DNA of 64,000 bases from assembly GCF_005298175.1 (NCBI RefSeq), contig NZ_SZYH01000001.1:2790001-2854000 (forward strand). The letters run 5' to 3'. Below the pieces are notes generated by a model. It saw only the letters and a list, made by a program, of their open reading frames with translations, was not told the origin of the DNA and did no database searches. The stretch comes from Marinobacter panjinensis (GTDB lineage: Bacteria > Pseudomonadota > Gammaproteobacteria > Pseudomonadales > Oleiphilaceae). The position numbers were made by a program, and so were the translations under genes. Below, piece after piece: positions 47,747 through 57,320 of this stretch (the first letter of the stretch is position 1; every line of letters begins with the position of its first letter).

Positions 47747-49333
47747 ATGAGTGCGGTTGCAGATACCCACGCCCAGGACGATCATCACCACGGCCCCGCG
47801 AAGGGCATTACACGGTGGCTGCTGACGACCAATCACAAGGATATCGGGTCCATGTACCTGATATTCAGTTTCACCATGTTCCTGCTTGGCGGGGCCATGG
47901 CCATGGTTATCAGGGCTGAGCTGTTCCAGCCGGGCCTGCAGATTGTTGAGCCGGAATTCTTCAACCAGATGACGACCATGCATGGTCTGATCATGGTGTT
48001 CGGTGCGGTCATGCCGGCCTTTGTTGGCCTTGCCAACTGGATGATCCCGCTGATGGTAGGCGCTCCAGACATGGCGCTGCCACGGATGAACAACTGGAGT
48101 TTCTGGCTGCTGCCTTGCGCCTTCCTGATTCTGGTATCCACCCTGTTCATGCAGGGCGGGGCTCCGAACTTTGGCTGGACCTTCTACGCGCCGCTGTCGA
48201 CCACCTATGGCCCGCCAAGTACCACCTTCTTTATCTTTGCCGTTCACATCATGGGTGTGTCGTCGATCATGGGTGCCATCAACGTCATTGCCACCATCCT
48301 CAACATGCGGGCTCCGGGCATGACCCTGATGAAAATGCCCCTGTTCGTATGGACCTGGCTGATCACCGCTTTCCTGCTGATTGCGGTTATGCCGGTTCTG
48401 GCTGGCGTGGTTACCATGATGCTGATGGACATCAACTTTGGCACCAGCTTCTTTGATGCCTCCGGCGGCGGCGACCCGGTACTGTTCCAGCATGTGTTCT
48501 GGTTCTTCGGGCACCCCGAGGTGTACATCATGATCCTGCCGGCTTTCGGCGCGGTGTCCCACATTATCCCGGCGTTCTCCCGCAAACCACTGTTTGGCTA
48601 TGCCTCTATGGTCTACGCGGTGGGCGCCATTGCCCTGCTGTCGTTCGTGGTCTGGGCACACCACATGTTTACCGTGGGTATCCCCATCGCCGGCCAGCTG
48701 TTCTTCATGTATGCCACCATGCTGATTGCGGTGCCTACCGGGGTGAAGGTATTCAACTGGGTGGCGACCATGTTCCGTGGCTCGCTGACGTTCGAGGCAC
48801 CGATGCTGTTCGCGGTGGCCTTTGTCATCCTGTTCACCATCGGCGGTTTCTCCGGACTGATGCTGGCCATTGCGCCCGCGGATTTCCAGTACCACGATAC
48901 CTACTTCGTGGTTGCCCACTTCCACTACGTACTGGTACCGGGTGCCATCTTCGGCATTTTTGCCTCGGCTTACTTCTGGCTGCCCAAATGGACAGGCCAC
49001 ATGTATGACGAAACCCTGGCAAAAACCCATTTCTGGCTGTCTTTCGTGGGCATGAACCTGGCCTTCTTCCCCATGCATTTCCTTGGCCTGGCGGGTATGC
49101 CGCGACGCATTCCGGACTACGCGCTGCAGTTTGCCGACTTCAATATGGTGTCCAGTATCGGTGCCTTCATGTTTGGGGCCACCCAGATCCTGTTCCTGGT
49201 GATCGTGGTCAAGTGTGTGAAGGGTGGCAAGAAGGCTGCTGCCAATCCCTGGGATGGAGCGGAAGGCCTTGAGTGGACTGTTCCCTCTCCGGCGCCTTAC
49301 CACACCTTCTCCACCCCGCCGGAAGTGAAGTGA
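47747..49333 (+). CDS. coxA: Cytochrome c oxidase subunit I
   Basis: The 528-residue catalytic subunit with 12 helices. Ligands visible: HGLIMVFG (heme a His), the cross-linked Tyr and CuB His in WFFGHPEVYIMILPAFG, the HH pair in VWAHHMFTVG, and HDTYFVVAHFHYVLV with heme a3 and heme a histidines. Follows coxB after 103 bases. In relatives cox11 follows coxA; here it is missing. Confidence 0.98.
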   Translation: MSAVADTHAQDDHHHGPAKGITRWLLTTNHKDIGSMYLIFSFTMFLLGGAMAMVIRAELFQPGLQIVEPEFFNQMTTMHGLIMVFGAVMPAFVGLANWMIPLMVGAPDMALPRMNNWSFWLLPCAFLILVSTLFMQGGAPNFGWTFYAPLSTTYGPPSTTFFIFAVHIMGVSSIMGAINVIATILNMRAPGMTLMKMPLFVWTWLITAFLLIAVMPVLAGVVTMMLMDINFGTSFFDASGGGDPVLFQHVFWFFGHPEVYIMILPAFGAVSHIIPAFSRKPLFGYASMVYAVGAIALLSFVVWAHHMFTVGIPIAGQLFFMYATMLIAVPTGVKVFNWVATMFRGSLTFEAPMLFAVAFVILFTIGGFSGLMLAIAPADFQYHDTYFVVAHFHYVLVPGAIFGIFASAYFWLPKWTGHMYDETLAKTHFWLSFVGMNLAFFPMHFLGLAGMPRRIPDYALQFADFNMVSSIGAFMFGATQILFLVIVVKCVKGGKKAAANPWDGAEGLEWTVPSPAPYHTFSTPPEVK

Positions 49334-49382
49334 GCGGCCGGGAAAATAATAAACGATAACGGATAAGCCATCGGAGATTGTC

Positions 49383-50270
49383 ATGGCGGAAAACCAGACG
49401 TACTACGTTCCTGAACAGAGCAAGTGGCCGATTGTGGCCACTGTGGGCCTGGGGGTTACCCTCTACGGAAGCGCCTCTATCATGGTGAACAGCAACCAGG
49501 GTGAAAGTACCACCGGTGCCTGGCTAACGTTCTTTGTGGGCGCCGCCATCATGGTCTATATGCTGTTCGGATGGTTCGGCGCTGTTATCAAGGAGAGCCG
49601 GTCAGGATTGTACAGCCCACAGATGGACCGCTCTTTCCGCTGGGGTATGAGCTGGTTCATTTTTTCGGAAGTGATGTTCTTCGCGGCCTTTTTCGGGGCT
49701 CTGTTCTATACCCGGGTCTTCGCCATACCCTGGCTTGGTGGTGAAGGTGATCGCGGCAGCTCCAACATGCTCTGGGAAGGTTTTCAGGCCACATGGCCGC
49801 TGATCAATACACCCAACCCCGAGGCCTATCCGCCGCCGGAAGGTACCATCGGGCCCTGGGGGCTGCCGCTGATCAACACCATTCTGCTGGTCACATCTTC
49901 CTTCACAGTCACGGTTGCCCACCATGCACTGAAGGAAGACAACCGCAAAAAGGTCAAGACCTGGCTCGCCGCCACCATTGCGCTGGCGCTGGTTTTCGTG
50001 TGTGTCCAAGGCTACGAATACGTTCACGCCTATCAGGACCTGGGTCTGACACTTCAGTCAGGCATCTATGGCAGTACGTTCTTCATGCTGACCGGTTTCC
50101 ACGGCGCCCACGTGATACTGGGTACCCTGATGCTGGTGATCATGCTGGTACGCATACAGAAGGGTCACTTCACGGGAGACAATCACTTCGGGTTTGAAGC
50201 CACGTCCTGGTACTGGCACTTTGTGGACGTGGTCTGGCTCGGACTCTTCGTGTTTGTCTATGTGATCTGA
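49383..50270 (+). CDS. coxC: Cytochrome c oxidase subunit III
   Basis: A 295-residue subunit with seven membrane helices; it stabilises the catalytic core. Recognised by YSPQMDRSFRWGMSWFIFSE, FFAAFFGALFYTR, TVTVAHHALKEDNRKK, LTGFHGAHVILGTL and FGFEATSWYWHFVDVVWLGL. It starts only 49 bases after coxA, so no gene fits between them. Confidence 0.98.
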   Translation: MAENQTYYVPEQSKWPIVATVGLGVTLYGSASIMVNSNQGESTTGAWLTFFVGAAIMVYMLFGWFGAVIKESRSGLYSPQMDRSFRWGMSWFIFSEVMFFAAFFGALFYTRVFAIPWLGGEGDRGSSNMLWEGFQATWPLINTPNPEAYPPPEGTIGPWGLPLINTILLVTSSFTVTVAHHALKEDNRKKVKTWLAATIALALVFVCVQGYEYVHAYQDLGLTLQSGIYGSTFFMLTGFHGAHVILGTLMLVIMLVRIQKGHFTGDNHFGFEATSWYWHFVDVVWLGLFVFVYVI

Positions 50271-50289
50271 TTGTAGTGAACCGGTGAGA

Positions 50290-50493
50290 TCAGGGGGTCG
50301 GATTCAGCGTCAGGCCCCCTTGCCATAACGAAATCAGAATGACGGCCAGCAGCATCACGCTCAGTGCGACCCGCAATGCCAGGGAATTCAGGACACGGTT
50401 CGTTTTCCCGCCATCCTTGATCAGGAAAAACAGCCCGCTGAACAGGCTCACCAGAACCGCCAACATCAGTACGACTATGAGAAACTTCAGCAT
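50290..50493 (-). CDS. Twin transmembrane protein, DUF2909
   Basis: A 67-residue protein with two membrane helices (MLKFLIVVLMLAVLVSLFSG; VALSVMLLAVILISLWQGG), matching DUF2909 of the cytochrome oxidase cluster of pseudomonads. Here it reads against the surrounding oxidase genes. GTTTACGGGAATATT overlaps no clear Shine-Dalgarno site. A role in oxidase assembly is inferred from position only. Confidence 0.8.
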   Translation of the reverse strand: MLKFLIVVLMLAVLVSLFSGLFFLIKDGGKTNRVLNSLALRVALSVMLLAVILISLWQGGLTLNPTP

Positions 50494-50543
50494 GAAAAAT
50501 CCTGTTTACGGGAATATTGGTCAAGAAACCACTATAGCAGAGC

Positions 50544-51284
50544 ATGTCTGATCCGGCTGATCAATCCCGCCGGCAGTGGCATTTTGATTGGCGGCTTTTG
50601 CTGTTTTCGGGGCTGTTCCTGCCTCTGCTGATTGGCCTGGGTGTCTGGCAGCTGGAGCGGGCACAGGAGAAAAAGACACAACTGGCCCAGTGGCAACAGG
50701 AAGCTGGCAGCCTGAGTTGGGTGGAGCTTGAGGCTGCGGGTCTGGAGGCCGGTCAGCCGGTCACTATTTCCGGCCGCTACGGGGAGACTTCCTGGTTGCT
50801 GGATAATCGTACCCGCGATGGTGCACCCGGATACGAGGTGCTGACGCTATTCTTCCCCGAACAGGGGCGCTCGGTGGTGGTGAACCGGGGCTGGCTCCAG
50901 GCTCCCAGGAGGCGGGACGAGCTGCCGGAAATCAGCCGGCCAAACGGTGATGTCCGCCTGCAGGGTCGCTTGAGTGATTTCCCCGAGCCGCCAGTGCTGA
51001 AGGATGTGTCCCGGGAGAGTGATGAATGGCCACGGCGAACCCAGTCACTGTCCCATCAGCAGGCGCAAGAGGTCCAGGCAGATGTGGCTGGTCTTGTACT
51101 GAGGCTTTCGGGTCCCGAACAGCCCGGAGCCTACCGCGCAGACTGGGCTCCGGATATGATGGGGCCGCAGACGCATTACGGATACGCATTGCAATGGTTT
51201 TCACTGGCCGCGGCACTGGTTATATTGACGGTGGTAGCGAGTTATCGCAAAACAGGAGCCAACGACGACAATGACAACGGCTGA
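50544..51284 (+). CDS. SURF1-family oxidase assembly protein
   Basis: A 246-residue inner-membrane protein with helices at both ends (about 13-32 and 218-236) and a periplasmic domain, the SURF1 layout. Motifs: LPLLIGLGVWQLERAQEKKT, PVTISGRYGETSWLLDNRTR, GRSVVVNRGWLQAPRRR and HYGYALQWFSLAAALVI. SURF1 helps insert heme a into subunit I. Overlaps the next gene by 14 bases. Confidence 0.93.
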   Translation: MSDPADQSRRQWHFDWRLLLFSGLFLPLLIGLGVWQLERAQEKKTQLAQWQQEAGSLSWVELEAAGLEAGQPVTISGRYGETSWLLDNRTRDGAPGYEVLTLFFPEQGRSVVVNRGWLQAPRRRDELPEISRPNGDVRLQGRLSDFPEPPVLKDVSRESDEWPRRTQSLSHQQAQEVQADVAGLVLRLSGPEQPGAYRADWAPDMMGPQTHYGYALQWFSLAAALVILTVVASYRKTGANDDNDNG

Positions 51285-51915
51285 GAAGATGCACCAGAAC
51301 GACCAGGAAGACGCGGTTTCCCCTGAAAAGGTCCGCCGCGGCAGACGAACAGCGCTGTTGCTGTTTGCCATTGGCTTTGGCCCGATGATTTTTGCAACGA
51401 TCATGTACTATACCGGCTGGCTGAACCCGACCGGTCATAGCAATAATGGCGAACTGATCCAGCCACCCGCGCCCCTGGCCCAGATGCAACTGGAAGGTGC
51501 TAACGGCAAGCCCCTCGCAGACCGTTTCGGTCCCGAAGCGGTTGACCCGGAATGGATGATGGTGGTGGTGTCTGGCGATTGTGCCGCGGATTGCGAAGAG
51601 CTCCTGTACCGCGCCCGTCAGGTCAATATTGCCTTGGGCAAGAATGCCAACCGTGTCAATCGGGCCGCTTGGCTGGGCTCTGTTTCGGAAGACCTGGCCG
51701 CGCGTTGGGATGATGAGTACCGTTCCATGGAACGCCTGAGCATCTCCGGCAATGGCTCTCCCCAATGGCCGACTGGCATCAGCCCGGAGCAGGAACCCCG
51801 CATCTTGCTGGTGGACCCCTTCGGTAATGTCATCATGCACTATGGTAGTGAGCACACCGGCAAGGACATGCTGAAAGACCTCAAACATCTGTTGAAACTG
51901 TCGCAGATTGGTTAA
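51271..51915 (+). CDS. SCO-like oxidase assembly protein (PA0111-type)
   Basis: A 214-residue protein with a single N-terminal membrane helix (ALLLFAIGFGPMIFATIMYY) and a thioredoxin-like periplasmic domain. SGDCAADCEELLYRARQVN places a C-x(3)-C pair as in SCO proteins. ILLVDPFGNVIMHYGSEHTG near the end resembles the cis-Pro/His region but without the SCO histidine being certain. It lies between SURF1 and ctaA as in Pseudomonas. A redox or copper role is inferred. Confidence 0.75.
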   Translation: MTTAEKMHQNDQEDAVSPEKVRRGRRTALLLFAIGFGPMIFATIMYYTGWLNPTGHSNNGELIQPPAPLAQMQLEGANGKPLADRFGPEAVDPEWMMVVVSGDCAADCEELLYRARQVNIALGKNANRVNRAAWLGSVSEDLAARWDDEYRSMERLSISGNGSPQWPTGISPEQEPRILLVDPFGNVIMHYGSEHTGKDMLKDLKHLLKLSQIG

Positions 51916-51939
51916 TGATGATTGCCGGGAGATCCAGCG

Positions 51940-53046
51940 TTGAACGATATCCGGAATAATACATCCCGCCATGCCCGCATACTGGCGCGCTTGGCTCTAC
52001 TGGCGAGCTTGCTGGCGGTCGTGGTCATCATGCTGGGCGCCTGGACCCGGCTGGTAGATGCAGGCCTGGGATGCCCTGACTGGCCCGGCTGCTATGGATT
52101 TCTGACCGTACCCCAGGACGAAGCACGGATGGCCATCGCCAATGCCAGGTTCCCGGAAACGCCTGTCGATGTACAAAAAGGCTGGCCGGAGATGATTCAC
52201 CGCTACGCCGCCGGTACTCTCGGGCTGGTCGTCTTTGGCCTGGCAGCGTTCGCTTTCCGCCATCGCAGGGAAGGGTTGCCCTACAGGTTGCCACTGTTTA
52301 TCGCCTTGTTCATTGTTCTTCAGGGCGCATTTGGCATGTGGACGGTTACCCTGAAGCTCTGGCCCCAGGTGGTTGCGCTGCATCTGCTTGGCGGATTTAC
52401 CACCCTCAGCATGCTCGCCCTGCTTACACTGCGGTTGCGTGGCAAACAGCAGCGGGCTGCCGCCGGGCTGGAGAAGGCAGGGCCTTCCGGGCGGAACCGC
52501 TTCCGGCCCTGGCTTTACGGCGGCCTTGTGTTGGTCGTAATGCAGATAGGCCTGGGTGCCTGGACAGCGGCCAATTATGCAGCAGTGGCCTGTACCGACC
52601 TGCCAACCTGCCAGGGCGAATGGTGGCCTGCCGACATGGATTTTGCTCACGGGTTTGATGTTACCCAGCACGTGGGACCGAATTACCTGGGAGGACAGCT
52701 GACAGCGGATGGGCGGGTTGCCATCCACGTCACCCACCGCCTGGGCGCAGTGATAGTACTTGCGTACTTCACGGTATTTCTGGCATTACTGTGGCGCAGA
52801 ACGAGGCGGACCCCCATGGCGCCGCATGTTCAGCTGGTGGCGGTAGTACTGATGGCGCAAATTGCGCTCGGGTTGGCCAATATCGTATTCCATATTCCCT
52901 TGTCAGTGGCGGTGGCGCACAATGCCATGGGTGCGGGATTGCTGCTGAGCGTGATCAACCTGCTCTGGCGCTTTCACCAGCAGGAACTGCCGCAACCAGC
53001 GGACGTAACACATACAACAACAATTGAGCGAGAGGTGACGGCATGA
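51940..53046 (+). CDS. ctaA: Heme A synthase
   Basis: Oxidises heme O to heme A; 368 residues, eight helices. Conserved segments: GAWTRLVDAGLGCPDWPGCYG (N-terminal Cys pair), EMIHRYAAGTLGLVVFGL with a heme His, a matching QHVGPNYLGGQLTADGRVAIH (shortened motif) and HVTHRLGAVIVLAYF. The start is a TTG at 51940 with GGGAG eight bases upstream; no ATG or GTG fits. The ATGA overlap couples it to ctaB. Confidence 0.95.
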   Translation: MNDIRNNTSRHARILARLALLASLLAVVVIMLGAWTRLVDAGLGCPDWPGCYGFLTVPQDEARMAIANARFPETPVDVQKGWPEMIHRYAAGTLGLVVFGLAAFAFRHRREGLPYRLPLFIALFIVLQGAFGMWTVTLKLWPQVVALHLLGGFTTLSMLALLTLRLRGKQQRAAAGLEKAGPSGRNRFRPWLYGGLVLVVMQIGLGAWTAANYAAVACTDLPTCQGEWWPADMDFAHGFDVTQHVGPNYLGGQLTADGRVAIHVTHRLGAVIVLAYFTVFLALLWRRTRRTPMAPHVQLVAVVLMAQIALGLANIVFHIPLSVAVAHNAMGAGLLLSVINLLWRFHQQELPQPADVTHTTTIEREVTA

Positions 53047-53966
53047 GCGAGCGTGTTGAGGCACTGCCGGCGCAGAACACGACCAGCAGATCCGATTCTG
53101 CGAGCATTTCCTGGCGCGATTTTCTGGAGCTGACCAAGCCCACGGTAGTGGCGATGATGATCCTCACCTCGGTCATCGGCATGTTGCTGGCCACCCCGGG
53201 CGTGCCGGGCTGGGAAGTCCTGCTCTATGGCAACCTTGGTATCGCCCTGCTGGCGGGCGCCGCTGCCGTGGTCAACCACGTGGTTGACCAGAAGATCGAC
53301 ACCGTCATGGCCCGCACCCGCAAGCGGCCCGTTGCCACCGGAAAGATTTCCCCCGTTGATGCATTGATGTTTGCGACTGTGCTGGCGGCATCGGGCATGG
53401 TGGTTCTGGTATGGCAGGTAAATGCCCTCACGGCGTGGCTGACACTGGCCTCATTGGTCGGATACGCCGGCGTGTATACCCTTTTTCTAAAGCGCATGAC
53501 GCCCCAGAACATCGTGATTGGTGGCCTGGCCGGCGCCATGCCCCCCTTGCTCGGATGGACAGCGGTTACCGGGCAGGTTGAAGGGCACGGACTGCTGCTC
53601 GTGCTGATTATTTTTGCCTGGACTCCGCCGCATTTCTGGGCCCTGGCCATTCATCGCAAGGAAGAATACGCCAAAGCGGGTATTCCAATGCTGCCGGTCA
53701 CCCACGGCAACAAATACACCGAGCTGCATATTCTGCTTTATACCCTGATGCTGCTTGCGGTCAGCCTGCTGCCGTTTGTTACCGGCATGTCCGGGATGAT
53801 CTACCTGGTAGGCGCCCTGGCCCTTGGCCTGCGCTTCCTGCAGTATGCAGTGCGCCTGCTCCGTGGCGATGATCGCCGGGTAGCATTGAACACGTTCAAA
53901 TACTCCATCACCTACCTGATGGCCCTTTTCGTCGTGTTGCTGGTCGACCATTTTGTGTTTTTCTGA
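53043..53966 (+). CDS. ctaB: Protoheme IX farnesyltransferase (heme O synthase)
   Basis: UbiA-family prenyltransferase of 307 residues that adds farnesyl to heme B. Nine helices; the first Asp-rich motif is NHVVDQKIDTVMARTRKRP (N-x(3)-D-x(3)-D), with GWTAVTGQ and PPHFWALAIHRKEEYAKAGI as further signatures. It provides heme O for CtaA, whose gene overlaps it by four bases. Confidence 0.97.
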   Translation: MSERVEALPAQNTTSRSDSASISWRDFLELTKPTVVAMMILTSVIGMLLATPGVPGWEVLLYGNLGIALLAGAAAVVNHVVDQKIDTVMARTRKRPVATGKISPVDALMFATVLAASGMVVLVWQVNALTAWLTLASLVGYAGVYTLFLKRMTPQNIVIGGLAGAMPPLLGWTAVTGQVEGHGLLLVLIIFAWTPPHFWALAIHRKEEYAKAGIPMLPVTHGNKYTELHILLYTLMLLAVSLLPFVTGMSGMIYLVGALALGLRFLQYAVRLLRGDDRRVALNTFKYSITYLMALFVVLLVDHFVFF

Positions 53967-53988
53967 TTACTGATCTGCCGGAGACTTC

Positions 53989-54657
53989 ATGGACCGTTCG
54001 ATTCGCCTGACGCTGATCATCCTGCTTTTGATTATCGTGTTGATCTTCGGGCTGGTGGTCGGACGACAGGTACTGTTAGTCGGGAATGACGAGCCCTCTC
54101 CCGCACCAGAACTGAGTGAGATCAACGCCTACGTGTACGACCAGGGCCGCGAGCTTGCCGACTTCCAGCTGGTCAACGAGCACGGCGAAACGGTCACCCG
54201 CGAAAGCCTGCGGGGACAATGGACCTTTGCCTTTGTGGGCTACACCAATTGCCCGGACATCTGCCCTGCCGCCATGGCCAACCTGCGCAGAACCGACAAC
54301 CTGCTTCCGGATGACCTGCCACAACCGGAATTCCTGCTGATCACCGCAGACCCGGAACACGATACGCCGGAAAGGCTGCGGGAATACGTGCAATTCTTCG
54401 GCGATGACTTCCATGGTCTGACCGGTGATCTGGAAACCCTGAGGCAGCTGGCCAGAAGCCTCAATGCGGCCTTTACCCACCGGGAGGTGGACGGTGAACT
54501 GCTTGTAGACCACAGCGGCCACTTTGCCCTTATCAATCCGGAAGGTGAAATGACTGCCGTGCTACAACCCCCGCACAATCCGGAAGACCTGGTGAAGGCC
54601 TACCGTGAAATCTACGAGTGGGCCCGCGACAACCATCCACGGGCTTCACAGTCCTGA
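53989..54657 (+). CDS. SCO1/SenC-family copper chaperone
   Basis: A 222-residue membrane-anchored thioredoxin-fold protein that delivers copper to CuA. Helix at residues 6-26, copper site GYTNCPDICPAAMANLR (C-x(3)-C) and the His in LVDHSGHFALINPEG. Last gene of the oxidase assembly run. It is followed by element R3. Confidence 0.94.
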   Translation: MDRSIRLTLIILLLIIVLIFGLVVGRQVLLVGNDEPSPAPELSEINAYVYDQGRELADFQLVNEHGETVTRESLRGQWTFAFVGYTNCPDICPAAMANLRRTDNLLPDDLPQPEFLLITADPEHDTPERLREYVQFFGDDFHGLTGDLETLRQLARSLNAAFTHREVDGELLVDHSGHFALINPEGEMTAVLQPPHNPEDLVKAYREIYEWARDNHPRASQS

Positions 54658-54680
54658 TTCGTTACGCGGTTTCGCCTTGC

Positions 54681-54820
54681 TCAGGACTGATAGGTTAGGT
54701 GCAGGAGCGGGGTGGTGGGGTATTTTTCCTTGGGAATGGAACTCGCTTCGCTCAGACACCCATTCCTGGCGGAAAAATACCCCACCACCCCACGCCCCTA
54801 CCCAACCCGACCAGTCCTGA
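54681..54820. repeat. Covarying-stem element R3
   Basis: The core hairpin is 54709-54791: a perfect 21-base stem (GGGGTGGTGGGGTATTTTTC onward) around the conserved apex GAACTCGCTTCGCTCAGACA. An outer imperfect stem starts TCAGGACTG at 54681 and ends CAGTCCTGA at 54820. It separates the SCO1 and hrpB genes. Confidence 0.85.
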
Positions 54821-54842
54821 AAAGAGCCAAAAAGCCCCACCA

Positions 54843-57320
54843 ATGCTCCCAATAACCAAAATCATCCCGGACCTCCTGAAAACACTGGAATCCGAAACCA
54901 CAGTGCTGCTTCAGGCCCCACCGGGTGCAGGCAAAACTACGAGGGTACCGCTCGCGCTGCTGGATACCCCGTGGCGGGACGGTCGCAAAATACTGATGCT
55001 TGAACCAAGAAGGTTGGCAGCCAGGTCCGCGGCCAGGTATATGGCCGGGCAGATGGGGGAGAAGCCGGGTCAGACGGTGGGTTATCGGACACGGCTGGAT
55101 ACGCGGGTGACCTCGGCGACCGTGATAGAGGTGGTCACTGAAGGGATTCTTACGCGTCTGATCCAGAACGATCCTGCATTGGAAGACTACGCCGTCGTGA
55201 TTTTCGACGAATTTCATGAGCGTTCGCTGCAAGCGGACCTTGGCCTGGCGTTGGTGCGGGAGTCGCGGCAGGCGTTGCGAGAGGATCTGCGGGTGATTGT
55301 AATGTCGGCAACCCTGGATACTGCCCCTATCGCCCGCCTGCTGGGTGACGTACCGGTGCTGACCAGTGAGGGCCGGGCGTTTCCCGTGGATGTGGCCTAC
55401 CGGCCGCTTCCACGTAACGGTCGGGTGGTGGATCAGGTGGTGTCGGTGATTCACGAGGCGCTGGCGGAACAAACCGGGTCGCTGTTGGTATTCCTGCCGG
55501 GCGCCGGGGAAATCCGGCGGGCGGAGCGACAGCTTGAGAGCCAGATGGGCAGCAACGTGATCGTGGCGCCGCTGTACGGCAACCTCAGGACCGACGAACA
55601 GGACCGGGCTATTGCCCCGGCGCCCGAGGGCTATCGCAAGGTGGTTCTGGCCACCGCCATTGCTGAATCCAGCCTGACCATCGAGGGGATTCGGGTGGTC
55701 GTCGACAGCGGCCAGCAACGCCGCGCAGTGTTCGATGCCAACAGTGGCATGACTCGGTTGGTGACGGGCTGGGTGTCCAAAGCCTCGGCGGAACAGCGCA
55801 AGGGGCGGGCGGGGCGGATTGAGCCTGGTGTGTGTTACCGGCTATGGAGCGAGTCCGCTCAGTTTGGTCTGGCGGAGTTTACCACGCCGGAAATACAGGA
55901 GGCGGACCTGGCCCCCCTGGTTCTGGAGTTGGCACAGTGGGGTGCCAGGTCTGCGGAGCAACTGGACTGGATTGATCGGCCACCTTCAGCACACTGGCAG
56001 CAGGCAGCGGAATTGCTGCAATGGCTGGACCTGCTGGATACCGACGGCGCCATCACCGGGCACGGCAAGGCCGCCCGGGATATGGGCGTGCATCCAAGGC
56101 TGGCACACATGATCCTTCGGGGCCGTGAAATTGATCTTGGTTTTCTTGCGGCTGAGCTGGCGGCATTGCTGGAAGAGCGGGACCTGGCCGGGCGGTCTGC
56201 GGGGGCGGACATGCAGGAGCGAGTCCGGATATTGCGGGGACAGGGGCCCCACCATGGCATTGATGCTGCCAGAGTGAAAGCCATTGCAAAGTCCGTATCG
56301 CGGCTGGCCGGCAATCTGGATCGGCCACGAGAGTTGCCTGCTGAGGACGAAGTGGGCCGTCTGCTCGCCCTGGCCTACCCGGACAGGGTTGCCCGTAAAC
56401 GGCGCGGTGACGCTCCCCGTTACCAACTCAGCAACGGGCGTGGCGCCGTTCTGCGGGATCAGGATCCTCTTGCCCGACACCCGTGGCTGGCGACCGCCGA
56501 GCTTGATGGCAAGGCCAGGGAAGCGACGATCTATCTGGCGGCACCGGTTGATCCGGTGCTACTCGAACTGGACCTGGCCAACCATATCCATGAGCGAGAG
56601 GAAGCAGTCTGGGACGACAAGCGCGGAACGGTCATAGCCCGCCGCGTGAGAAAACTGGGGCAACTGGTACTGGAAGAAACCGCCTTGCCGGCCCCATCCC
56701 CGGAATTGGTGCAGCAGGGCCTGCTGGCGGCGGTGCGTAAAAAAGGACTCAAAAGCCTGCCCTGGACGCCAATTGCTGAACAGTGGCTTGCCCGGGTTTC
56801 CCTGCTGGCCCGTTGCTTTCCCGGTGACTGGCCAGACGTCAGCGAGCGCTGGCTGACAGATCATCTGGAAACCTGGCTCGGGCCCTTCCTGGCAGGAATG
56901 GATCGCTGGCGCGACCTGGAGAAGCTCAACCTGAACCAGGCACTTGCCAGCCTGCTGGACTACCGGCAACTACAGTCACTGGAAGAACTGGTACCAACCC
57001 GCCTGACGATTCCCAGTGGCCAGTCGGTGACACTGGATTACACGGTGGAAAACGGGCCGGTACTGGCCGCCAAGCTCCAGGCGCTGTTCGGCTGGACCAG
57101 AACCCCGACCGTCGCCGGCGGCCGGGTGCCAGTGGTTATCCACCTGCTCTCCCCGGCCCAGCGCCCCCTCGCCGTCACGGCGGACTTGGCCAGCTTCTGG
57201 TGCAACGCCTACCCGGAGGTGCGCAAGGACATGCGCGGGCGCTATCCCAAACACCCCTGGCCGGAAGACCCGTTCACTGCCGAGGCGAGCCAGGGAACGA
57301 AAAAACGCCCTGCTCGTTGA
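54843..57320 (+). CDS. hrpB: ATP-dependent helicase HrpB
   Basis: DEAH-box helicase of 825 residues, the HrpB group. Walker A PPGAGKTTRVPLALL (near 28), motif II DEFHERS (near 121), motif III SATLDT, motif VI QRKGRAGR (near 320), then the helicase-associated and HrpB C-terminal domains. Target and role are unclear in most bacteria. The frame continues upstream through element R3 to 54699, but those residues are translation of the repeat; the ATG at 54843 (MLPITKIIPDLL) gives the family N-terminus. Confidence 0.95.
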   Translation: MLPITKIIPDLLKTLESETTVLLQAPPGAGKTTRVPLALLDTPWRDGRKILMLEPRRLAARSAARYMAGQMGEKPGQTVGYRTRLDTRVTSATVIEVVTEGILTRLIQNDPALEDYAVVIFDEFHERSLQADLGLALVRESRQALREDLRVIVMSATLDTAPIARLLGDVPVLTSEGRAFPVDVAYRPLPRNGRVVDQVVSVIHEALAEQTGSLLVFLPGAGEIRRAERQLESQMGSNVIVAPLYGNLRTDEQDRAIAPAPEGYRKVVLATAIAESSLTIEGIRVVVDSGQQRRAVFDANSGMTRLVTGWVSKASAEQRKGRAGRIEPGVCYRLWSESAQFGLAEFTTPEIQEADLAPLVLELAQWGARSAEQLDWIDRPPSAHWQQAAELLQWLDLLDTDGAITGHGKAARDMGVHPRLAHMILRGREIDLGFLAAELAALLEERDLAGRSAGADMQERVRILRGQGPHHGIDAARVKAIAKSVSRLAGNLDRPRELPAEDEVGRLLALAYPDRVARKRRGDAPRYQLSNGRGAVLRDQDPLARHPWLATAELDGKAREATIYLAAPVDPVLLELDLANHIHEREEAVWDDKRGTVIARRVRKLGQLVLEETALPAPSPELVQQGLLAAVRKKGLKSLPWTPIAEQWLARVSLLARCFPGDWPDVSERWLTDHLETWLGPFLAGMDRWRDLEKLNLNQALASLLDYRQLQSLEELVPTRLTIPSGQSVTLDYTVENGPVLAAKLQALFGWTRTPTVAGGRVPVVIHLLSPAQRPLAVTADLASFWCNAYPEVRKDMRGRYPKHPWPEDPFTAEASQGTKKRPAR

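Noticed and set aside
47708..49384. 558-codon open frame opposite coxA
   Set aside because: Shadow of coxA; His/Gln/Gly-rich composition typical of the antisense of a membrane protein, with no known motif.
54699..54842. N-terminal extension of HrpB
   Set aside because: These codons translate element R3; the peptide (ERGGGVFFLGNGTRF) recurs in other copies of the repeat and is not part of the HrpB family.
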